A program made the translations under genes and the position numbers. Positions 54,155 to 64,000 of a stretch of 64,000 nucleotides of DNA are shown piece after piece. Where the stretch lies: positions 70,905,947-70,969,946 of the forward strand of contig OX336391.1 of NCBI GenBank assembly GCA_946902985.2, in the 5' to 3' direction. How positions within the stretch are numbered: position 1 is the first letter of the stretch; every line of letters begins with the position of its first letter. The stretch is from Meconema thalassinum. Its lineage: Eukaryota; Arthropoda; Insecta; Orthoptera; Tettigoniidae. The notes under the pieces were generated by a model, which saw only the letters and a list, made by a program, of their open reading frames with translations, did no database searches and was not told the origin of the DNA.

Positions 54155-54372
54155 TGGTAGAACAAATAATAACACACTCAGGAATAGCAAATATAGTTAT
54201 GGAAGGAAGGGTTGAGGATAATAACTGTAGGGCAGACCAAGGTTAGAATATCTTAAAAAGATTGACTTGGATGTAGGGTGAAGTAACTACGTAGAGATGA
54301 AACGATTACCTCAGGACAGGAAAGCATGGAGGGCTGCATTATATCAGTCAAAGACTGAAGACTCAACAAGAG
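54155..54372 (+). pseudogene. LINE-B 3' fragment following a SINE
   Basis: Matches the LINE-B C-terminus and tail (cactcaggaatagcaa, atggaaggaagggttgagga, gtagagatgaaacgatta, aaagactgaagactcaa). It has several small deletions. Like the copy at 28710 it follows a SINE of the same family. Confidence 0.8.
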
Positions 54373-54955
54373 ATTATTATATTTATTATCATTAGATTAT
54401 TATTTATATTAAAATTCTGGTTGTCAAGTGTTATTGTGGGTTTGATAGTGTTTTGTAGAGCTTGTATAGATTTGGAACTGATGATGTTCACTTGACGAGC
54501 GAAACATGTCATTCCCTAGTTTCCTTAAGGAGAGCGCTAAAAACTCTTATAGTGGCGATGTATTGAAGTTAGAGAAATGCTCTAGCGGACTCTTCTGTAG
54601 AACTTTTCATGATGAACAATTCTTACACTCAGAGTACCTAGTATATACTGTAGGTATTTTTAACTGATTGCCCAGCATAAGCTTAAAAAGAGCATCGTTA
54701 CTGCATGGCTTTCATTGATGATAAACACGTTATTTTCTACCGAAACCTTGCTTGTGATATCTTTTACAGAATGGAGAAAACCGCATTAAAATCCATTCAG
54801 TGATACTTGAGAATACCTGTAACATACAAGAATCGCGGACTTTGTTTTTATAGTAAGTATATATAAGGATTTGTATTAACTTACTTGGAATTGCATTCCC
54901 CTTTAATATTAATTATTTATTTTTAGATTTTCGAATTTAATATTTAGATTTCTAT
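54373..54955. other. No gene recognised
   Basis: AT-rich. Nothing identified on either strand. Confidence 0.45.
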
Positions 54956-55937
54956 TGGTCTCATATTGAGTAGGAAACTTGGACAGCGAGTGGAATATTA
55001 TGAGCAATATAGTGAACGGATTATTGTAGCAAAAATCAATACTAAACCTACGTGCACCACAGTGGTACAAGTCTCTATGCCTACCAGTCAAACTGATGAT
55101 GAAGATGTTGAAAAGGTCTACGAAGAAATAGATGAAATTCTGAGGGATATCAAGGGTGATGAAAATGCTATAGTAATGGGAGATTGGAATGCTGTGGTAG
55201 GAAAAGGGAGAGAAGGGAAGACAGGAGATTTCGGATTAGGTGAAAGTAATGATCGAGGAAGCAGGCTGATGGATTTCTGCACTGAGGATGAGTTGGTCAT
55301 AGCTAACACAATAGAAGAATATGCACATGGATGAGACCAGGAGATACAGGGCGTTACCAAATCGACTTCATTATGGTCAAGCAGAGGTTTCTAAACCAGA
55401 TTTTGGATTGTAAAACATCTCCTGGTGCTGACATAAACTCTGACCACAATCTGGTTGTTATGAAATGCAGATTAAAGTTGAAGAAATTGAAGAAAAGTCA
55501 AAATCCGAAAAGGTGGGCAATAGACAGACTGAAAGTGAAGGATGTAAACGAAAGATTCAATAACAGTCTAAGGAAGGACTAATGAAAAACCTTAAGCAAA
55601 CTTCAATTGCAGAAGAATGGGCACTTTTAAAGAATGAAATAACAAAATCCGCAGAAGAAAACATTGGTAGGAAGGAAAGAATAGGTAAAAAACCGTGGAT
55701 CATTCAGGATATACTAGAATTGGTGGATGAAAGGCGGAAACAAAAGAATGTAAGAGATGAAAAGGGGAAAGCAGAATACAGACGTCTGAGAAATGAGGTT
55801 AACAAGAAGTGCAAGGAAGCGATAGAAGAATGGTTGAAAGAGAAATGCACAGGTATAGAAAATTTTCCGAAATTAGGAAAAGTAGACACAGATTATCGAA
55901 GGATTAAAAATACACTTGGGGAAAAGAAGACTAAGTG

Positions 55938-56656
55938 CCGGTTCCATCAACCTTCGTTAAAATGTTAAGGACAAGTTAAAGTAATTTAACGGAAATGTTA
56001 GCAAAATAGTGTTCCATCAACCAACATTACTGCTAACAAATCGTTAACCTATCCGTTATTTTAACATCCCATTCTTGCTCAGTTAAGGAGTTTAACGTAG
56101 TGTTAAAAATGTTTACAAGAAATACAGTATGCCTTTCGTGCTCAGTTATTGTAGTATTTATTTTTGATTACCGTATTTGAATAATGCTACAGAACAAGAA
56201 TTCTTGCCAAGGTCCAATGACATGTTGCAACTGTCTGAAAAGAAATTTCTGGAGATATGTTGTGCATAAATACAGTAAGGACTTTACCTTACAACCGGGC
56301 ACTTAAATGATATGCCTAGGCCTAACCTACAAATTAGCCTACTTGTAATGAAACGGGTAAATATAGCCTATTCAGACAGCAACATCAATCCGTAATGGTC
56401 AATAATGTAGTTTTATAGTGCACAAAATATTGTTGTACAGAATTTCAAATGATGAATAAAACTAGTGGAAACAACAGCCATTTGATTTGCATCCAAAGCT
56501 TTCAGTTGATCAGCATGAGTGTTGATTTGTAGTTTTCATTTCCACATAGTTTAGATAAACAGTGTCACGATGCAATTTAAATATAAACGCACATACAATT
56601 TTTAGCCTATTTTCAATTTTGAAAAAATAGGCTTATGAGATCACCTTTTGTCCGTG

Positions 56657-56688
<32 letters not shown>

Positions 56689-58998
56689 AGGTGTGTGTGT
56701 GCCCCCCCTAATAAAATCTAAACGGCTGGAGCGATTTCAGTGAAACTCGGTAAGTTCATAGCACGATTCCCGGCGACCTCGACCGTGCCCTTCAAATTTT
56801 GTTACCTCTCACCAATCCAACATGGCGGCTGTGCGAAATATTTCACTAGCATTCAATATCTCCGAAACTATTACCGATATCGCCCTGAAATTGTGTACGG
56901 TGATAAAGGGTACCACTAGAAGTTCACCTATGAGACTTTCAAAAACCTGGTGACTACAAAACCAACATGGCGACCAGGCGAAGTTGAGACTTTTAAATAG
57001 ACTTTTCTCGCGATTTAACTATCCAAACGTAATGAAACTTGGTACAGCAAATGTTTATACACATTGCAATGCACTGGAGTCTAATTTAGTTCAATTGTTT
57101 ACATAACCTCAAAATGGCGGCTGTGCGAAATATTTCACTGACATTCTATATCTCCGAAACTATTACAGATATCACACTGCAATTTTGTACGGTGATAAAG
57201 GGTACTGGTACAAGTTTACCTATGTATAATTCATAAACCTGTAAAGTACAAAACGAACATGGCGAGCAAGCGAATTTGAAATATTTTAATAGACTTTTCT
57301 CGTGAGTTAACTCTCTGAGTGCAGTGAAATGTGGTACAGTAAATGATTTTGCAGATTGTAATGCACTGCCATCTAATTTAATTCAATTGTTTACATAACC
57401 TCAAGATGGCGGCTGTGCGAAATTTTAAAATTAAGTTTTTATTCCTTGTGTCGTAATCATGCGATCGAAGTGAAAGTTTGAATAATGAACCTAGGCAATA
57501 ATTGTCCTTGAATGGTACATAACTCTATGGCCTATACATATAACAATCCTAATTGTCGAGCTTCCAAAATATTTAGACGGTTCTCAATATCTATGAATCT
57601 TTTACAGCAACCAAACAGATTTTTTTATGTTCATAGAGACTATGAACATATGTTCACCTATAGGACTTTCAGTAACCTGGTGAGCACAAATCCAACATGG
57701 CGGCGACGCGAAGTATAAATATTTAAATGGACGTTTCTCGCGAATTAACTATCCGAGGGCCATGAAACGTTGCACGTTAAATGCTTATACAAATGTTGAT
57801 CCACTGGCATCTAATTTATTTCGATTGTTTGCATAATCACAAGATGGCTGCTGTGCGTAATTTTAAAATCTCGTTTTGACTTCTTGTGTTCTAATCATGC
57901 GATTGAAGTTTGAATACCACACGTACACAATAATCTTAATGTAATAGTACAAAAATAAAAATCCAACCTGGTGACCATCTGAAATATTTAGACGGTTCTC
58001 AATATCTACGAATCTGTCACATCAATTAAACTGAAATTTTGTATGTTGTTAGAGGCAATTAACATGAGCAGGATATATGAAAATAGGCTGTATAGTTCTT
58101 CACGGAACTACTTGTTGATCTATAAATAGCCTACAAGTTGACTATAAAGATTTTAAAAATTTTTAATAGGCACCTGATTATTAGGAAAACTGAGCTTCAC
58201 AGATTTTAAGCAGCAATGGGGCAAGTAAAAAAAAAAGACAACCACATGTAGGCCTACGATAAAGCGACCCCTGAAGTAATTTTTGCCACATGGGAAGAAC
58301 AGCTGTCAAATCGACCCTGCTAAAAGTCGCCTAGTTTGTAATGGAGGGGAGAATGTAGGGTACCGGTTATTTTAAGAAATTAATTACCGGTAGTATTTAT
58401 TAATAAATAATTCTCCTTTGTAAAAAGGCAGCCGCATACGACCATATACAGAACTTCGAAATCGGCTTTGCGACGCGAAGTAGGCCTAATCTACTCGATT
58501 CCGTCTGAAAAGCTTTTTTTTTTTTTTGTGGAAGTAAAGCATTGATATGGCAATTGTTGAATTTCAAGAGCACAGCGGAACTGAGCAAATAAATTACTTA
58601 TCTCTTAGCCTCAATTATTATTTTAAAAAACCTGAAAATACGAGGAAAGAGTACACCCATCTACTCAAATCACATATTATAGCATCAGTTCTGTTTGTTT
58701 ACGTTTCCATCGCGCTTACGCTAGTTCCAGATAACGGCAGCACCATCGCTTGAGTACGCGAATAGCAAACTAATGAATACAAGTTCACTAGACACAGTTC
58801 AGAAGTCTGAAAAACCATCCATGCCGTACACTGCTCCCTTGATCCTTACAGCAAGTGACACTTAACGCATCGTTTGTTAACCGACTTGTTAAATCGTATT
58901 GTGGAACACGTAATCTATAGCAGAATGTTAAAATTATAACGATTTGTTAACTAACGTTTCATTAGCCAAGTTTAACGCAAGGTTGATGGAACCGGCCC
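55938..58998. mobile_element. DNA transposon with CCGGTTCCATCAACCTT inverted ends, no recognised transposase
   Basis: The left end gccggttccatcaacctt with cgttaaa and the right end tttaacgcaaggttgatgga with accggc are inverted repeats of about 26 bp with one indel. Subterminal regions on both sides are full of gttaac-type words (atcgttaacc, gatttgttaactaacg). LINE-B sequence resumes after the right end. Flanks ctaagtg and ctcagtg suggest an imperfect 6-8-bp duplication. The interior holds an NR147 copy and AT-rich sequence. The frames at 58400-58753 show no transposase motif. Superfamily unknown; probably non-autonomous. Confidence 0.72.
56599..58106 (+). mobile_element. NR147-family repeat, copy 3, nested
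   Basis: Starts with a perfect hairpin AGCCTATTTT/AAAATAGGCT at 56604-56633, then (GTGT)n, aaaatctaaacggctggagc, and the array with AAGATGGCGGC-like motifs at about 56819, 56965, 57111, 57257, 57404, (57551), 57697 and 57843, nearly all 146-147 bp apart. It ends gaaaataggctgtatagttc and ttcacggaactacttgtt. Without a preceding N-module, it shows NR147 can be an independent unit. Confidence 0.85.
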
Positions 58999-60763
58999 TC
59001 AGTGCTGTAATATTAAGGACACAAATGGAAAGACTCTAACAGATAGGGAAGAAAAGGTTGAGAGATGGAAAACTTACATAAAGTGTTTGTTTAAGGGAAA
59101 GGAGATTGAGAATCATGTAATGGAAAGGGAGGAGGAAATTGATGAGGATGCAAAAGGAGATTTAATATTGAGATCAGAATTTGACAGAGCATTGGAGGAC
59201 TTAAGCAGGAACAAGGCACCAAGCATAGATGATATACCGATTGAGTTGCTACGCTGCATAGGAGATGAAGGTCTGATCACGTTATTTCACTTGGTGTGTA
59301 GGATTTATGCGAAAGGAGAGGTACCCCCTGATTTCAAAAAGAATTTTATCATCCCTATACCAAAGAAAATGGGAGCCGACAGATGTGAAGATTACCGTAC
59401 AATCAGCTTGATTACTCATGCTTCAAAGATCCTGTCTAGAATTATTTACAAGAGGATGGAAAACCAGATAGAAACGGAGTTAGGTGAAGACCAGTTTGAT
59501 TTCAGGAGAAATGTAGGAACAAGGGAAGCTGTACTAAGTCTTAGGCTGATTTTGGAAGGTAGAATAAGGAAAGATAAGAGAACGTTCATGGCATTTATAG
59601 ACTTAGAAAAGGCTTTTGATAACGCTGATTGGACTAAATTGTTTGACATTTTGAAATCTATTGGAATAAAGTACAGGGAAATTAGGGTGATATACAATCT
59701 ATACAGAAACCAGACAGAAGTCATTCGAGCTGAAGGACATGAGAAAGAAGCTGGTATTCAGAAAGGTGTAAGGCAAGGCTGCAACTTATCACCCATACTT
59801 TTCAATCTTTACAGTGAACAAGCAAAGAAATAAATTGGAGAAAAATTTAAAGTGGGAGTGAAGATTCAAGGAGAAATAATTTCAACTCTGAGATTTGCTG
59901 TTGACGTCGTCATCTTGGCCGACACGCCTGAGGATTTGAATGAGTTTTTGAATGGTATGGACTCCGTCTTACGGAAAGAATACATGATGAAAATTAATAA
60001 ATGTAAAACAAAAATACTGGAATGCAGCCGAAATAAATCAGAATCCTCTATGGACATCAAAATGGCAGGTGAAAAGCTGAAGGAATTAGGATACTTCTGC
60101 TACTTAGGAAGCAAATAACCAGTGATGGACGAAGCAAAGAGGATATAAAAAGTAGGTTGGCTCAGGCAAGGAAAGCATTTCTACAAAAAAAAGGATTCTG
60201 TTGACATCGAATATTGATTTAGGCATTAAGAAGTCATTTTTGAAAGCCTTTGTCTGGAGCGTGGCGCTCTAGGGAAGTGAAACTTGGACTATTGGTGCAG
60301 CAGAAAAGAGGAGAATTGAAGCTTTTGAATTGTAGTGTTACAGGAGAATGATGAAGATCAGATGGGTGGATATGGTTACAAACGAAGAGGTTTTAAGACG
60401 AGTGGGAGAGGAGAGATGTTTCTGGCGACTGCTAATGAAGAGAAGAGATAGGTTAATAGCACACATACTAAGACACCCAGGAATAGCAAGCTTAGTTATG
60501 GAAGGAAGGGTTGAGGACAAGAACTGTAGGGGTAAACCAAGGTTAGAATATGTTAAACAGATTGCCTCGGATGTCGGGTGTGGTAGCTATGTAGAGATGA
60601 AACGATTTGCTCAGGACAGGGAGCCATGGAGGGTTGCATCAAACCAGTCAAAAGACTGAAGACTCAAACAACAACACATTTCTGTTTATTTTAGATTTCG
60701 CAAAGACCAAAACCATAATGTCATAATTAAAGAAAGACATATAAGGAATTATATTACTTGGAA

Positions 60764-61180
60764 CTAGCAGAAGTACCCGCTCTTCGAACAGTCTTCGGTA
60801 TTAATAACCAGACGCTATCAATTGAGCTACTGTTGCAATGGTTAGGGGCTTGTCATTCCTTCATAAGTTTATCAGAACGAAGTTAGTTTTCTGGGTATAT
60901 CCCAGACACTGTTAATTTCAGTGCCATAAAATGTGGTTTTCGGAGACCATTTATAGACTCCCTAGTTTTGTGCCACACATTGAGAAGCGCAACATATGCT
61001 TTGGTCGTCCTTCTAGGAAAATTTTTATTTTTCGCCTATTTTAGCATGTATTTTGAAAAGTTGTTCTTTATACCCACCCTTCTATGAGAAGTACGTTGAA
61101 GATTATTCTAAATGATTGGTGTATTGACTCATGGTTACAATACCTAATTTTACGATGTTCCAAGCACCCTGATAACCTTT
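60764..61180 (-). mobile_element. Helitron-like 3' end, minus strand
   Basis: CTAG at 60764-60767 with a degenerate hairpin (actgttcgaagagcgggt on the minus strand), followed by sequence matching 29221-29640 (cgctatcaattgagctactg, agaacgaagttagttttctg, atattttagcatgtattttg-like words). It is a second, older copy of that family. No coding. Confidence 0.7.
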
Positions 61181-61880
61181 ACCTATTAAAACCCCCTAAT
61201 TCCCCCCCCCCCAACCCCCTTTTTATCTAGCTTGGCTGTATCGCTAAGTTGTTTCTTGTTTCCGACAGGGTGTGTTTTTAGTAGCATGAAGAGGGGTGAC
61301 CTGATCCAGGATCAGGTGTACGATGTACTTTTCTTCTGCAATAAACCAAGGCCCGTATTCGCGGCAGTATTAAAGGTGCCGGGGCGTCCTTATAAGACCG
61401 GGCAGGGCTTAGTTTGAATGGCTTATGGTCCACGCGTGGCGAGGGCTAATCCACGGTCTTTAATAGTTGTAGACCCACCTCATTCAATAACATACATCTT
61501 ATCTAGGTTGGCAACACCCCACATAAACACATCGCAATGCCTCCGCACAGCACATATGGACAGGGTGAGAAAAAGGGAAAAACCAGTGTCGATGAGATAA
61601 TAGGCTACCTCAGTCAACCGCAGTTGGAGTTACAGTGAACACGAAAACTGCGCGTAGTTCTAGCACGGAAGACAGTCAGGTAAGTAGTTAGCCTGTAATA
61701 TTATAGTTTAACCATAGTTGATTTTCACAACCATATAATCACTCCAAATTACAAACTCCGGATATCTATCACCATTTAGCATTTCACCTAACATCATATA
61801 TACTGCATTTAGTATACACCGACAGTTGCAGTACCAATACTGACACTAAATAATTGTACATATCTTATCTTATCTCTATG
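61181..61880. other. No gene recognised
   Basis: A C-run lies at 61203-61217. Frames at 61232-61417 and 61418-61600 are adjacent but show no family motif. Confidence 0.45.
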
Positions 61881-61887
61881 TATAAAG

Positions 61888-63115
61888 ACCCATGTACACA
61901 TCATAAGAATCATAAATCAAAGGGTACTTCCCGACCACCTACAGAAATTTGAAATTTGCTACGTTGGTAGACGTTGGTAGCAACCAGTCGAAAAAATACG
62001 AAGTGTCAAAATTTTGCATTTGGGACAATATTAAGGGGTTTCAATCTAGCAAAATAAATTTCAAAATTTACATTTCAAGACCTAGGATCTTGATATGCAT
62101 TATATACATGCATTGTGATATTCTGATTAATAATCAGTTGACAGAATGGAGCTATTTAAATGCATACGGGAGAAATTAACGATTTTAGATTTCTGGCCGA
62201 AATTTTTCTTTGTTTTTCGACCTGTTTGAGCCGAATACATTTTCAAAATTTGTGAACATAGGAATACTTCCATTCGATTTATTAGGTCTTTTTTAGGTCG
62301 AGGACCGTAAAGTTATTGTGCCTTTTTTGGCGAACTTTTTTCTCTGCTTCGGGTGATAGAATTTTTCAAGCCTTCTCTTCTCTATATAAAAAGCCCCATG
62401 TACACATCATAAGAATCATAAATCAAAGGGTACTTCCCGACCACCTACAGAGCTGAAATTTGCTACGTTGGTAGAACGTTGGTAGCAACCGGTCGAAAAA
62501 ATACGAAATGTCAAAATTTTGCATTTGGGACAATACTAAGGGGTTTCAATCTAGCAAAGTAAATTTCAAAATTTACATTTCAAGACCTAGGATCTTGATA
62601 TGCATTATATACATGCATTGTGAGGTTCTGATTAATAATCAGTTGACAGAAAGGAGTAATTTTAATGCATAAGGGAGAAATTTACGATTTTAGATTTCCG
62701 GCCGCAATTTTTCTAAGTTTTTAGACCTGTTTGAGCCGAATAAATTTTCAATATTTGAGAACTTAAGAATACTTCCATTCAATTTATTAGGTCTTTTTAG
62801 GTCGAGAGCCGTGATGTTATTTTGCCTTTTTTTTGCGAACTTTTTTTCTCTGCTTCGGGTGATAGAATTTTTCAAGCCTTCTGTTCTCTATCTCCATGTA
62901 CACATCATAAGAATCATAATTCAAACGGTACTTCCCGACCACCTACAGAGCTGAAATTTGCTATGTTGGTAGATCGTTGGTAGCAACCGGTCGAAAAGAT
63001 ACGAAATGTCAAAATTTTGCATTTGGGACAATATTAAGGGGCTTCAATCTAGCAAAATAAATTTCAAAATTTACATTTCAAGACCTAGGATCTTGATGTG
63101 CATTATATACTTTCC
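61888..63115 (+). repeat. Tandem repeat of about 500 bp, two and a half units
   Basis: Units start at about 61891, 62397 and 62894 with catgtacacatcataagaat. Each has ggtacttcccgaccacctac, gtcaaaattttgcatttggg and cctaggatcttgatatgcat. Units are very similar. The array is followed by the downstream segment also seen after the 700-bp array at 38141. No coding. Confidence 0.88.
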
Positions 63116-63482
63116 AATATGATCTGATTATGTATTGTATTATTTATATAGGGGGTTTGCGTGGTTGGAAACAATACGTGATTTTGAGTGTAATTTTATA
63201 TTCTTCGTGCCGTCTGTATAACGTGAGTTACTGTCTCTGTAAGACTTTTTTAAAAGGTATAGTACCTATTATTTTCCGCGGTGTGCCTTAATTCTGTTGA
63301 CGGGTTTTATTTTTCGTCAATTGAATAATTCCGTTTGCCAGTACTTGACGGCTCTTAGCCGTCTTTTTAAGGAACAGCAACTTGAATTCACAGATTAATG
63401 TGACGAATCCTACCGACTTGCAGAGTATTTAATTTTATTTTCTGTATTAACTTTATTGTTGTATTGCACAGACTTATTTAAT
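63116..63482 (+). repeat. Downstream segment shared with the 700-bp array
   Basis: Resembles 38100-38420 in order and wording (gattttgagtgtaattttat, tttgccagtacttga, ttgaattcacagattaatgt, gaatcctaccgac). It probably represents the 3' end of one element family whose interior tandem repeats differ. Confidence 0.5.
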
Positions 63483-63797
63483 ATAACAAAGTCAACCCCT
63501 GACACTATCCAGCCCATGACGGGCTAAGGCCGACCAAGCGACCGCTGCCCAGCCATTTGGCCTGCAGATATTGGGGTGACGCGTGATCAGCGCGTCGGGT
63601 CCCCTCGGCCGTTAATCTTGGTATTCGTGATCGGGGCGCTGTCTCACGGTCAGACAACTACTCAATTGTCCTCACGAGGCTGAGTGCGCCCCGTTCCAAC
63701 CCTCACGTCAGTTTTAAAATCCCTGACGGAGCCGGGGATTGAACCCGGGGCCTCCGGGTGAGAGGCAGGCGCACTACCCCAACACCACGGGGCCGGC
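63483..63797 (-). mobile_element. tRNA-derived SINE (third family)
   Basis: On the minus strand it begins gccggccccgtggtgttggg (A box gtggtgttggggtagtgc) and has cccgggttcaatccccggct (B box), then gggttggaacggggcgcact and cctcgtgaggacaattgagt in the body. The core (ggaacgggg, cactcagcctcgtgagg) is shared with the Gaggcaaaact SINE family, so the two families share a body. It is flanked by tatttaatataac on both sides (about 63475-63487 and 63798-63810), a likely target duplication. Confidence 0.85.
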
Positions 63798-63810
63798 TAT
63801 TTAATATAAC

Positions 63811-64000
63811 TGGTTTGCTATTATAGCTTGGATTGATTAAAGTTGGTTTTGTTTCTGTAAGTCTAAATCATGGCATGATACATTTTACGTACTTTCCTTA
63901 ATAATATTCACTGCGGATTCGCAAATAGCTACCTCATTTCATATATTTGAAGCATACACTTCTTTTTAAATAATCAGAGGGCAAATTTTGAACGGCTCAA
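63811..64000. other. No gene recognised
   Basis: AT-rich end of the window. Confidence 0.4.

Larger units (their letters stand above)
54956..60675 (+). pseudogene. LINE-B retrotransposon, longest copy, interrupted and mutated
   Basis: The endonuclease part is at 54966-55582 (AIVMGDWNAVVG, RGSRLMDFCTEDELVIANT, then after a deletion/shift QIDFIMVKQRFLN and SDHNLVVMKCRL). The linker is at 55582-55937. A transposon occupies 55938-58998. Reverse transcriptase resumes at about 59000: NKAPSIDDIPIELLR, motif A FIDLEKAFD, motif B GVRQGCNLSP (ending at a stop near 59831), then the catalytic box as FAVD, not FADD (59852-60118). The C-terminal RMMKIRWVDMVTNEEVLRR segment runs to 60659, with the ctgaagactcaaacaac tail. 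The first catalytic Asp of the box is Val and there are at least four breaks, so it is inactive. It is the only copy here showing the endonuclease. Confidence 0.88.

Overview
This is a gene-poor, repeat-dominated stretch of an animal nuclear genome, most likely an insect. Supporting signs are degenerate TTAGG-type runs, several tRNA-derived SINE families, Jockey-type and other non-LTR retrotransposons, Helitrons, a PIF/Harbinger relic and a C2H2 zinc-finger array. A large-genome hemimetabolous insect is a guess only. There is no operon logic, no rRNA and no convincing free-standing tRNA gene.

The outstanding object is a 12.86-kb Maverick/Polinton-like element at 867-13727. It starts with AG, ends with CT and is flanked by a perfect 6-bp target duplication (ttagac) that interrupts a 40-bp satellite in phase. 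It is almost a giant palindrome: arms of about 5.63 and 5.68 kb surround a 1.55-kb spacer, and each arm carries the same single gene, a protein-primed-type family B DNA polymerase. The protein combines N-terminal zinc fingers, a possible Cys/His domain, and an endonuclease VII-like domain embedded in the exonuclease domain. The left copy keeps every polymerase motif and lacks only 10 C-terminal residues. The right copy has a stop in palm motif B. No integrase, packaging ATPase, protease gene or capsid gene is visible in it.

13.7-16.0 kb is the satellite (40-bp, then 39-bp units). 16-25 kb holds a TIR-bounded unit with a Helitron-type helicase relic, a Harbinger relic, a SINE and a THAP-like scrap. 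25.3-27.2 kb holds a 13-finger C2H2 reading frame whose apparent start lies inside the end of a repeat family.

27.1-34.3 kb is a mosaic: a detached end of the same Polinton family, tandem SINEs, a Helitron end, and a decayed LINE with 5' monomers (LINE-A). 34.3-38.4 kb has a Gag-like coiled-coil relic and a nested 700-bp tandem array. 38.6-40.2 kb is a LINE tail split by a fold-back TA-duplicating transposon. A Helitron 3' end follows at 40.2-40.9 kb.

41.6-58.1 kb is dominated by repeats built on a period of about 147 bp (labelled NR147 here), many carrying an AAGATGGCGGC-like motif. A Jockey-type LINE and two copies of a second LINE family (LINE-B) sit among them. One LINE-B copy (54.96-60.68 kb) is interrupted by a TIR transposon that itself contains an NR147 copy, a three-level nest. 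60.7-64 kb has a Helitron end, a 500-bp tandem array and another tRNA-derived SINE.

Family assignments rest on reading the translations and repeats by eye. Boundaries given without a duplication or terminus are approximate.
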